DNA of 64,000 nt from Martinezella tropici. Its GTDB lineage: Bacteria > Pseudomonadota > Alphaproteobacteria > Rhizobiales > Rhizobiaceae. The DNA lies in assembly GCF_008370325.1 (NCBI RefSeq), contig NZ_VNIP01000010.1, forward strand, positions 62,001 to 126,000, given 5' to 3'. Shown one piece after another: positions 27,841 through 37,120 of the stretch; position 1 is the first letter of the stretch, and each line of letters opens with the position of its first letter. The notes under the pieces were generated by a model. It ran no database searches. It saw nothing but the letters and a program-made list of their open reading frames with translations, and was not told the origin of the DNA. Both the position numbers and the translations under genes were made by a program.

Positions 27841-27877
27841 GGAAACAGACATAAATCTATTGCGAAACTTGTCTATG

Positions 27878-27914
27878 AAAACGCCGCGCGTCCTACCGGA
27901 TGCGCGGCGTTTTT
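27878..27914 (+). terminator. Strong intrinsic terminator of the gcv operon
   Basis: A 12-bp perfect stem (AAAACGCCGCGC/GCGCGGCGTTTT) with a 12-nt loop and a T-tract. The A-run on the left makes it bidirectional in principle. Confidence 0.85.
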
Positions 27915-28145
27915 GATGACGCGGCAATGGGGCCTTGGAATTCAGATTTATGCCGGAACAACCGGAATTTCACTTCGTCGCCGGGCGAACGGAAGCTTGC
28001 TTGCGGATGCGATCACGCGGCAATGCCCGCATAAAGCTGCTTGCCCCACTCCAATTCCGGTCGGCTTTTCCAATGAGCCACCATGGCCACATCGACTTCG
28101 CGTCGGGAATCATCCGCGATTGGCTTGTACGGAAAGGCATATGAC

Positions 28146-28430
28146 ATGAATCAGGAGAATCTTTTGGACGCGGACAATCTCGACGGCTACATCGCGGCCG
28201 CTTTCGCAACGGACGATCCGTCCTCCATTGCCAGGGCATTGGGCGAAGTCGCCCGCACGCGCAACATGAGCAAGCTCGCCAAGGATGTCGGCATGAACCG
28301 CTCGGCACTCTATCGCGCTCTCAGCGGCGAGGGAAATCCTGAATTCGCGACGATCCTGAAAGTCGTCAAGGCACTTGGCCTCAAGCTGACGCCGGTGCCG
28401 AACGCGCATTGCAAATCCGGCACGCTCTGA
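28146..28430 (+). CDS. HigA-type addiction-module antidote protein without evident toxin
   Basis: A 94-residue protein of the 'putative addiction module antidote' (HigA-like XRE) family. The N-terminus has LDADNLDGYIAAAFATDDPS and the helix-turn-helix is MSKLAKDVGMNRSALYRALS followed by GNPEFATILKVVKALGLKL. The family is nearly always encoded just downstream of a RelE/HigB-like toxin. The 230 nt before it show no such toxin frame. The ATG at 28146 gives the family start; an earlier in-frame ATG adds an unlikely sequence. It may be a solitary regulator or the remnant of a pair. Confidence 0.8.
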   Translation: MNQENLLDADNLDGYIAAAFATDDPSSIARALGEVARTRNMSKLAKDVGMNRSALYRALSGEGNPEFATILKVVKALGLKLTPVPNAHCKSGTL

Positions 28431-28452
28431 AGAGATCGAAAAGCAGATTAGC

Positions 28453-28842
28453 TTATACGGCCGGCTCAGCCTGACGCTGAGCTGCCAAAGCAGCGAGATC
28501 GGCGGGCTTCAATTCGACGGATTCGCCGCAGCCGCAAGCCGATGTCTGGTTCGGATTGGTAAAGATGAAGCCGGAGCGCAACGTCGTGGTCTCGAAACCC
28601 ATTTCCGTGCCGAGCAGATAAAGCACGGCCGATGGCTCGATCCAGACCCTGGCGCCATCGCGCTCGATCAGATCGTCCTTCGGGTTCGGCTCGGTCACCA
28701 GATCGATGGTATATTCCATGCCGGCGCAACCGCCCTTCTTGATGCCGACGCGAACGCCCTTGGCATCGGGGCCGGAATTTCCGACGATCGCCTTGACGCG
28801 GGCTGCTGCCGCATCCGTCATGCTCATGACTGCAAAGCCCAT
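28453..28842 (-). CDS. sufA: Fe-S cluster assembly A-type carrier SufA
   Basis: A 129-residue A-type carrier that holds and passes on Fe-S clusters. The cluster cysteines are at the GIKKGGCAGMEYTI motif and the C-terminal TSACGCGESVEL motif. An extra start at 28863 is in frame, but AGGAG nine nt before 28842 favours this ATG. It is the last gene of the suf operon, 76 nt after sufX. The length and motif layout are normal. Confidence 0.92.
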   Translation of the reverse strand: MGFAVMSMTDAAAARVKAIVGNSGPDAKGVRVGIKKGGCAGMEYTIDLVTEPNPKDDLIERDGARVWIEPSAVLYLLGTEMGFETTTLRSGFIFTNPNQTSACGCGESVELKPADLAALAAQRQAEPAV

Positions 28843-28918
28843 GGGCTCATTCTCCTTCCGCAACCGGGGTCAAGATCCGGCGCTTCGAGTCTTAATGTAA
28901 AGCCGGCGGCTTAAAGCT

Positions 28919-29299
28919 TCAATACCAGCCGACAGCGACCTGCGCCTCTTCCGACATGCGATCGGGCGTCCATGGCGGATCGAAGGTCATGCTGACCTCG
29001 ACGCCGGAGACGCCTTCGACGGCGCCGACGGCATTTTCGACCCAGCCCGGCATTTCGCCGGCAACGGGGCAACCGGGTGCGGTCAGCGTCATGACGATCT
29101 TCACCATGCGGTCGTCTTCGATGTCGATCTTGTAGACGAGACCAAGCTCGAAGATGTCGGCGGGAATTTCGGGGTCGTAAACTGTTTTCAGCGCAGAAAT
29201 GATGTCATCGCTGAGGCGTGCCAGCTCATCCTCGGGGATGCTGGAATGCACGATCCCTTCGCGCACATCGATTTTCTGTTCGCTTTCGTCGAGTGACAT
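28919..29299 (-). CDS. SUF-system DUF59/MIP18-like protein (SufX/SufT type)
   Basis: A 126-residue protein with a MIP18/DUF59 domain: LKTVYDPEIPADIFELGLVY, TLTAPGCPVAGEMP with the conserved cysteine, and MTFDPPWTPDRMS. Such proteins assist Fe-S cluster maturation. In Agrobacterium the equivalent is called sufX, between sufS1 and sufA, which is exactly its place here. AAGGAGG precedes the ATG. Eleven nt separate it from sufS. Confidence 0.9.
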   Translation of the reverse strand: MSLDESEQKIDVREGIVHSSIPEDELARLSDDIISALKTVYDPEIPADIFELGLVYKIDIEDDRMVKIVMTLTAPGCPVAGEMPGWVENAVGAVEGVSGVEVSMTFDPPWTPDRMSEEAQVAVGWY

Positions 29300-29310
29300 C
29301 GCTTGCCTCC

Positions 29311-30552
29311 TTAGGCAAAGAACTTGCGCGCATATTCCAGCGCATCCGCCAAAGCATCCACCTCGGCGCGCGTATTGTACAGGCCGAACGATGCACGGCA
29401 TGTGGAGGTAACGCCGAAGCGTTTCAAGAGCGGCTGGGCGCAATGAGTGCCGGCTCGAACCGCGACACCCTGCCGATCGATCACCATCGAGACATCGTGG
29501 GAGTGAATTCCCGCAAGCTCGAAGGAGAAGATGCCGCCCTTGCCCGGAGCCGTGCCGATCACGCGCAGCGAATTGATATCGCGCAGCCGTTCCGCCGCAT
29601 AGGCGGCGAGATCGGCCTCGTGACGGGCAATCGCTTCCCGGCCGATGCTGTCCATATAATCGAGCGCGTAGCCAAGACCGATCGCCTGGACGATCGGCGG
29701 CGTTCCCGCTTCGAAGCGATGCGGCGGATCGTTGTAGGTGACGTTTTCCTCGGTGACGTCGAAAATCATCTCGCCGCCGCCCTGGAACGGCCGCATCTCG
29801 GCAAGCCGCTCCTTCTTGCCGTAGAGTACGCCAATGCCCGATGGACCATAAAGCTTGTGACCGGTCATGACGTACCAGTCGCAATCGATATCCTGCACAT
29901 CGACGGGCATATGCACCGCACCCTGCGAGCCGTCGATCAGAACCGGAATGCCGCGCTCATGCGCGATCCGGCACACTTCCTTCACCGGAACGACCGTCCC
30001 GAGCGCGTTCGACATATGCGTGATGGCGACGAGTTTGGTGCGCTCCGTCAAGCTCTTCTCGAAATCCTCGATATGAAATGCACCCTCGTCATCGACAGGC
30101 ACCCAGACGAGCTTCGCACCCTGCCGTTCCCGGATGAAATGCCAGGGAACGATATTGGAGTGATGCTCCATGATGGAGACGACGATCTCGTCGCCCTCGC
30201 CGATCTTCGGCATGCCCCAGCCGTAGGCGACCGTGTTGATCGCCTCGGTCGAGTTCTTGGTGAAGACGATATCGTCGACTGACGGTGCATTCAGGAAACG
30301 GCGCACCTTTTCGCGCGCCGCTTCATAGGCTTCCGTCGCCGCATTGGACAGGAAGTGCAGACCGCGATGCACATTCGCATATTCGCTGGAATAGGCGTGC
30401 GAAATCGCGTCAATGACGACCTGCGGCTTCTGCGCGGAGGCGCCGTTGTCGAGATAGACCAGCGGCTTGCCATGCACCGCCTTCGCCAGGATCGGGAAAT
30501 CCCGGCGAATGGCTTCGACGTCATAGGCCGTTGCCGGCACGATCTTGTCCAC
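29311..30552 (-). CDS. sufS: Group II cysteine desulfurase SufS
   Basis: SufS takes sulfur from cysteine as a persulfide and gives it to the scaffold. The 413-residue PLP enzyme has the PLP lysine in MTGHKLYGPSGIGVLYG, the conserved NSTEAINTVAYGWG and EHHSNIVPWH, and the persulfide cysteine in TSTCRASFGLYN. The GTG start at 30552 has GGAGG eight nt upstream; a TTG five codons earlier is possible. Distinct from the NifS-like enzyme that heads the operon. No SufE gene is adjacent. Confidence 0.92.
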   Translation of the reverse strand: MDKIVPATAYDVEAIRRDFPILAKAVHGKPLVYLDNGASAQKPQVVIDAISHAYSSEYANVHRGLHFLSNAATEAYEAAREKVRRFLNAPSVDDIVFTKNSTEAINTVAYGWGMPKIGEGDEIVVSIMEHHSNIVPWHFIRERQGAKLVWVPVDDEGAFHIEDFEKSLTERTKLVAITHMSNALGTVVPVKEVCRIAHERGIPVLIDGSQGAVHMPVDVQDIDCDWYVMTGHKLYGPSGIGVLYGKKERLAEMRPFQGGGEMIFDVTEENVTYNDPPHRFEAGTPPIVQAIGLGYALDYMDSIGREAIARHEADLAAYAAERLRDINSLRVIGTAPGKGGIFSFELAGIHSHDVSMVIDRQGVAVRAGTHCAQPLLKRFGVTSTCRASFGLYNTRAEVDALADALEYARKFFA

Positions 30553-30567
30553 GAGCTTTGCCTCCAA

Positions 30568-31845
30568 TCAGGCGTGCTTTTCCAGCCAGGCAGAGATAAC
30601 GCCTTCCAGCGCCTCGACCAGGGCTTCGTCTTCCAGTTCCTCGACGATCTCGGCCACGAAGGCATTGACCAGCATGGCGCGCGCCTTGTTCCTCGGGATG
30701 CCGCGAGCCATCATGTAGTAGAGATGGTTCTGGTCGATATCGGCAACCGTCGCGCCATGGCCGCACTGGACGTCATCGGCGAAGATTTCGAGCTCCGGCT
30801 TGACGGAAAATTCGGCGTCGTCCGACATCAGCAGCGTATTGCAGGCCATGCGCGCGTCGGTCTTCTGTGCATCGGGCGCAACCCGGATCATGCCCTGGAA
30901 CACGCCGCGGGCACGGTCAAACACCACGTTGCGGACGATCTCGGTCGATGCGGTATGCGGAACGTCATGACCGAGCACCAGCGTCACGTCCGTATGCGTG
31001 TCGCCGCCGAGCAGGTTGATGCCGCGCAGCGTCAGATCAGAGCCCTCGCCCGTTACCTTTATATGTAGCTCCTGGCGTACCAGCTTGCCGCCGGCATTGA
31101 TGACGAAGAGCTTCAGTTTCGCATCGGCGCCGAGATCGACGCGGATCTGACCGAGATGCGTATCCTCGGATCCCTGCTCCTGCAGGATGATCCAGATCAC
31201 TTCAGCACCTTTGCCGATCTTGATTTCGCTCACCGACGAGACGAGAGCAGCAGCGCCTTCGACAGCCTGATGACGCTCGATGACCGTTGCCTTCACGTCG
31301 GCTCCGAAGGAAACCGGCAAGCGGCTGTGGATCTGCCCGCCGGCATGCACGAATTGCAGTTCCAGCGGCACTTCCAGTTCAGTGCCATCGGGAAAGTCGA
31401 TGACATAGCCATCGCGCACGAAGCTCGCATTGATGCGCCCGATCGCGTCATCCTTGCCGAGTGCTTCGAGGCCGGCGGCAGCCGTGCCATCGATCAGGCT
31501 ATCGGCGTAGCGTCCGACCGTCAGATTCTTGACGACGGAAGCCTTTTCGTTCGCCTTACCCTGGAGGACCGCAAGGACCGAAGATCCCTCGACCGTCGGC
31601 GGCAGCGCTTCCACGAGACCCTTGCCGATATCGCTGGGAACCAGGCGCAGCAGGTTCTTGAAATCGGTGTAGTGCCAAGCTTCGACGCGGCGCGTCGGCA
31701 GGCCTGCGGTCTTCAGCTCGTCCAGCAGGCGATCGCGGACGGCAAAGACTTCGCCGTCACCAGGCAGATCACCCATCTGGTCGTTATACGCCTCGATCAG
31801 CGCCGTCTCGGCTGATGTCAGGCGGTTCGTCGTCTGAATGTTCAT
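30568..31845 (-). CDS. sufD: Fe-S cluster assembly scaffold SufD
   Basis: A 425-residue SufD that forms the SufB-SufC2-SufD scaffold. Recognisable parts are GLPTRRVEAWHYTDFKNLLR near the N-terminus and the C-terminal beta-helix with VQCGHGATVADIDQNHLYYM followed by MARGIPRNKARAMLVNAFVAE. The ATG at 31845 was chosen to match the normal N-terminus. sufS follows after 15 nt. Confidence 0.93.
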   Translation of the reverse strand: MNIQTTNRLTSAETALIEAYNDQMGDLPGDGEVFAVRDRLLDELKTAGLPTRRVEAWHYTDFKNLLRLVPSDIGKGLVEALPPTVEGSSVLAVLQGKANEKASVVKNLTVGRYADSLIDGTAAAGLEALGKDDAIGRINASFVRDGYVIDFPDGTELEVPLELQFVHAGGQIHSRLPVSFGADVKATVIERHQAVEGAAALVSSVSEIKIGKGAEVIWIILQEQGSEDTHLGQIRVDLGADAKLKLFVINAGGKLVRQELHIKVTGEGSDLTLRGINLLGGDTHTDVTLVLGHDVPHTASTEIVRNVVFDRARGVFQGMIRVAPDAQKTDARMACNTLLMSDDAEFSVKPELEIFADDVQCGHGATVADIDQNHLYYMMARGIPRNKARAMLVNAFVAEIVEELEDEALVEALEGVISAWLEKHA

Positions 31846-31867
31846 CGACGTGTCCTTTCCGCCTCGA

Positions 31868-32623
<756 letters not shown>

Positions 32624-32694
32624 TTTCAATATCCTATCGCAGGAATGAGTGTGCGGCGCGCCGGGCGCGCCAAGCTAATTCTGTTTCGTGGGCG

Positions 32695-34164
<1,470 letters not shown>

Positions 34165-34310
34165 TTCGTTCTCCAATCTCGCCGGATACAAGGTCCGGCA
34201 GCTTGTCAACGTTGCGGCAGACTTATGTCTGCCCTCTATGTAGTCGGCCAAAAGGGACTTTTCACCCCGATTGGCAAGCGGAAATTTCGGTTTCCGCAAA
34301 ATTGTGGCCG

Positions 34311-35477
34311 TCAGGCCGCCGCACCCGCCAGCTTGCGCCTTCCTGCGATGCGGGCAAACGCGGCGATTGCGCGATTGATATCCGCTCCGGTTGTGGTCGG
34401 CCCAAGCGAAATACGGAGAGCCCCGAGCTTGGGGTCGCATCCCATCGCCACGAGCACATGGCTCTCGCCGACCTTACCCGACGAGCAGGCGGAACCAGCC
34501 GATATGGCAACACCTTCGAGATCGAAGGCGATCTGCCCGGTCTCGGATTTCAGGCCCGGCAGCGTAAAGAAGCAGGTGTTCGGTACGCGCGCGCCCTGTT
34601 CACCATGAATAATGACATCGGGTGCGCTCTGCCGCATGCCCTCTTCCAGCCGGTTGCGCAATCTGGCAATTGCGGCATTACGGCCTTCAAACCCATCGAG
34701 CGCGGCCGCGGCGGCTGCGCCGAAGCCGACGATGGCAAGCGTGTTTTCCGTACCCGAGCGATGGCCCTTTTCCTGTCCGCCGCCGTGGATCAGCGGTTTC
34801 GGCATCAGCACTTCACCGCGAGAGACGAGCGCACCGACGCCTTTGGGACCGCCGATCTTGTGCGAGGATATGATCAGGAAATCCGCACCGATCGCATTGA
34901 TATCCAGCGGAACGCGGCCAGCCGCCTGAACCGCGTCGACCACGAAGAGCCCGCCCGCGGCCTGAACAAGCTTTGCCGCTTCAACGACAGGCTGGAGAAT
35001 TCCGGTCTCATTGTTGGCAAGCATGATCGCCACCATCGGCAAGCCGGCCGTTTTGTCATGGGCTGACAGCAGCGCCTCCAGCGCGGCAAGATCGAGCGTG
35101 CCGTCTGCCGTCACCGGTATTTCGCTGACACTATCCTTGGCAAACCGCCCACCTTCGCGCACCGCCGGATGCTCGATGGCCGATATATATAGATGGCTGA
35201 CCGCAAGCGGCGTCCGCCCCATGCGGAACTCCGGCGTCAGCACCATGTTGGCCGCCTCGGTGGCGCCGCTGGTGAAAACGACATGCGCGGGTTCCGCGCC
35301 CGTCAGGCTTGCCACTTGCCTCCGGGCGGCCTCGACAGCGGCCCGCGCTGCCCTACCTTCGCCGTGAACGGAATTGGGGTTGCCTTGAATATCCATTGCA
35401 CGCAACATCGCATCGCGCGCCGCCGGATGAAGCGGCGCGGTAGCATTCCAGTCGAGATAGAGGCGCGTTGCCACCAT
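34311..35477 (-). CDS. sufS2: Group I (NifS/IscS-like) cysteine desulfurase heading the suf operon
   Basis: A 388-residue PLP enzyme of the NifS/IscS branch: YLDWNATAPLHPAARDAM, GNPNSVHGEGRAAR, FTSGATEAANMVL, the PLP lysine in ISSHKIGGPKGVGAL, and the persulfide loop SAGSACSSGKVGESHVL. In Agrobacterium the equivalent first gene of the suf operon is named sufS2; I use that name by position and type. Having both a group I and a group II desulfurase in one operon is unusual outside this order. The promoter and Irr-box-like dyad lie just upstream. Confidence 0.9.
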   Translation of the reverse strand: MVATRLYLDWNATAPLHPAARDAMLRAMDIQGNPNSVHGEGRAARAAVEAARRQVASLTGAEPAHVVFTSGATEAANMVLTPEFRMGRTPLAVSHLYISAIEHPAVREGGRFAKDSVSEIPVTADGTLDLAALEALLSAHDKTAGLPMVAIMLANNETGILQPVVEAAKLVQAAGGLFVVDAVQAAGRVPLDINAIGADFLIISSHKIGGPKGVGALVSRGEVLMPKPLIHGGGQEKGHRSGTENTLAIVGFGAAAAAALDGFEGRNAAIARLRNRLEEGMRQSAPDVIIHGEQGARVPNTCFFTLPGLKSETGQIAFDLEGVAISAGSACSSGKVGESHVLVAMGCDPKLGALRISLGPTTTGADINRAIAAFARIAGRRKLAGAAA

Positions 35478-35602
35478 AATCGTCTTCCTGCGCGACTTTG
35501 CTTTGTTGCGGCCGGCTCGTTTTTCCTTGAAATTTCAGCCGGGCATGCCTTATGACACGTTCCACAAGCCGTTGCACAAACAACGCGCGGAACACCGCAT
35601 CA

Positions 35603-35623
35603 AGTTTCGAATTGTTCTAAACT
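35603..35623 (-). promoter_or_regulatory. Irr-box (ICE)-like operator at the suf promoter
   Basis: A 21-bp imperfect dyad with outer arms AGTTT/AAACT. On the minus strand the 17-bp core reads TTTAGAACAATTCGAAA, which differs at one position from the iron-control-element consensus TTTAGAA-N3-TTCTAAA bound by the haem/iron regulator Irr in rhizobia. It overlaps the predicted start of suf transcription (near 35620), the position expected for repression. The match is by eye; Irr itself is not encoded in the window. Confidence 0.6.
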
Positions 35624-35626
35624 GCG

Positions 35627-35655
35627 TTCTAGAAAAGATGAGCGCATTCGTCAAG
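35627..35655 (-). promoter_or_regulatory. Promoter of the suf operon
   Basis: On the minus strand, CTTGAC (35655-35650), a 17-nt spacer, and CTAGAA (35632-35627). This is close to the rhizobial consensus CTTGAC-N17-CTATAT. A short dyad CAAGT-CA-ACTTG (35652-35663) overlaps the -35 box. The start would fall near 35620, giving a leader of about 140 nt before sufS2. Confidence 0.65.
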
Positions 35656-35711
35656 TCAACTTGCTGCGTGCCGCAGGGTTTGAACGCAGAAAAAGAAGAG
35701 CCGGAGTATCG

Positions 35712-36389
35712 ATGCCCGAAGTAATTTTCAACGGCCCCGCGGGTCGCCTTGAAGGCCGCTATCAGCCCTCCAAGGAAAAGAGCGCCCCGATCGCGATTAT
35801 CCTTCATCCCCATCCGCAGTTTGGCGGCACGATGAACAATCAGGTGGTCTACCAGCTCTTCTATATGTTCCAGAAGCGCGGCTTCACCACACTCCGCTTC
35901 AATTTCCGCGGCATCGGCCGCAGCCAGGGCGAGTTCGATCACGGCGCCGGCGAGCTTTCCGATGCGGCTTCGGCACTCGATTGGGTGCAGAGCCTTCATC
36001 CGGACTCCAAGAGCTGCTGGGTTGCCGGTTACTCCTTCGGTGCATGGATCGGCATGCAGTTGCTGATGCGCCGCCCCGAGATCGAAGGTTTCATGTCGAT
36101 CGCGCCGCAGCCGAATATCTACGATTTCTCCTTCCTCGCGCCCTGCCCGTCGTCCGGCCTGATCATCAATGGCGACGCCGACAAGGTTGCCCCGGAAAAA
36201 GACGTCAACGGCCTCGTCGAGAAGCTGAAGACACAAAAGGGCATCCTGATTACGCATAAGGTCGTTCCGGGAGCCAACCACTTCTTCAACGGCCAGGTCG
36301 AGACGCTGCTCGGCGAATGCGAGGACTATCTCGATCGTCGCCTGAACGGCGAACTGGTGCCGGAACCGGCAGCCAAGCGCATTCGCTAA
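35712..36389 (+). CDS. Alpha/beta hydrolase
   Basis: A 225-residue alpha/beta hydrolase. The oxyanion region is ILHPHPQFGGTMNNQVVYQL, the nucleophile elbow is AGYSFGAWIGMQLL, and the late Asp and His are in INGDADKVAPEK and VPGANHFFNG. It belongs to the family often labelled 'alpha/beta hydrolase, KANL3/Tex30-like'. The substrate is unknown. The start at 35712 has GGAG upstream. It is divergent from the suf operon. Its 3' end is tandemly duplicated (see the repeat entry). Confidence 0.85.
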   Translation: MPEVIFNGPAGRLEGRYQPSKEKSAPIAIILHPHPQFGGTMNNQVVYQLFYMFQKRGFTTLRFNFRGIGRSQGEFDHGAGELSDAASALDWVQSLHPDSKSCWVAGYSFGAWIGMQLLMRRPEIEGFMSIAPQPNIYDFSFLAPCPSSGLIINGDADKVAPEKDVNGLVEKLKTQKGILITHKVVPGANHFFNGQVETLLGECEDYLDRRLNGELVPEPAAKRIR

Positions 36390-36416
36390 GAAAACAAGCG
36401 CATCCGCTAAGAAAAA
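36375..36416 (+). repeat. 21-bp tandem duplication spanning a stop codon
   Basis: The segment 36375-36395, which holds the last codons and the TAA of the hydrolase gene, is repeated at 36396-36416 with two mismatches. The second copy contains AAGCGCATCCGCTAAG and would restore the same ending if the first stop were read through. Confidence 0.7.
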
Positions 36417-36422
36417 CGGCCG

Positions 36423-36941
36423 TTAACGGACCATTCTGAAAGTGGGACACGAGATCCCGTCGATCGTCATCGACGGGTGATCCTGCATGCCGATTTTCCG
36501 TAAAACCCGTTGCGATGCGACGTTTTGCGGATGAGTGAAAGCAATGAATTGCCTGGCAAAGCCGCGCGTGAAGAACCATTGCGCCAATGCGCCGGCAATC
36601 TCGGTCGCGTAACCATTGCCCCAGGCATCCTTCTGAATGGAATAGCCGAGCTCGAACTCGCCCCTGCCGCTTTCCAGGTGAAAGCGCGAGAAGCCTGCGC
36701 GGCCGATAAAGCGTCCATCGTCGCGCCTCAGCATCTTGTATTTGGTCACGCCATCACGCGCCTCTTCGCCGAACCAGCTTTTCAGCCGCTCCTCGGCCTT
36801 CTCCAGGCTCCATGGAGCCGCGCCCGAGAGATAGCGCGTGGTTTCAATCGTCGAATGCAATTGCCGAATTACTTCGGCATCACCCTTGTCCCACATCGTT
36901 AGAACGAGGCGCGGGGTTTCGAGTATGATGGTGTCACTCAT
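36423..36941 (-). CDS. GNAT-family acetyltransferase (RimJ/RimL type)
   Basis: A 172-residue N-acetyltransferase. It starts IILETPRLVLTMWDKGDAEV, the usual RimJ-like beginning, and the acetyl-CoA loop is visible in GYSIQKDAWGNGYATEIAGA (Q/R-x-x-G-x-G/A type, slightly modified). It ends ASQRVLRKIGM. The substrate, a protein N-terminus or a small amine, cannot be told. A longer in-frame start is possible, but the ATG at 36941 matches relatives. Convergent with the hydrolase. Confidence 0.85.
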   Translation of the reverse strand: MSDTIILETPRLVLTMWDKGDAEVIRQLHSTIETTRYLSGAAPWSLEKAEERLKSWFGEEARDGVTKYKMLRRDDGRFIGRAGFSRFHLESGRGEFELGYSIQKDAWGNGYATEIAGALAQWFFTRGFARQFIAFTHPQNVASQRVLRKIGMQDHPSMTIDGISCPTFRMVR

Positions 36942-37073
36942 CTGCTTGCCTGTTTTCGTGATGGATCTGCGGTCTGCCGTAACGTGTACGGTCAGGCCAA
37001 TTGGCAACCGGCCGGTTAGTGCTAAACGCTCGGCCTGATTTCAACAAGCCGATCAAGCGGCAATACCGCATGC

Positions 37074-37097
37074 GAAGGCCCGCCGAAGCGGGCCTTC
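37074..37097 (-). terminator. Hairpin after the pseudo-caspase gene
   Basis: A 10-bp stem (GAAGGCCCGC/GCGGGCCTTC) with a four-nt loop, starting 24 nt after the stop at 37121. A T-run is lacking on both strands. Confidence 0.55.
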
Positions 37098-37120
37098 AGA
37101 TTATCGCTCGATATCATCCG

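Noticed and set aside
27935..28144. Possible toxin gene just before the HigA-like antitoxin
   Set aside because: The encoded 69 residues lack the RelE/HigB core and start within the terminator region of gcvP; no toxin-like motif could be seen.
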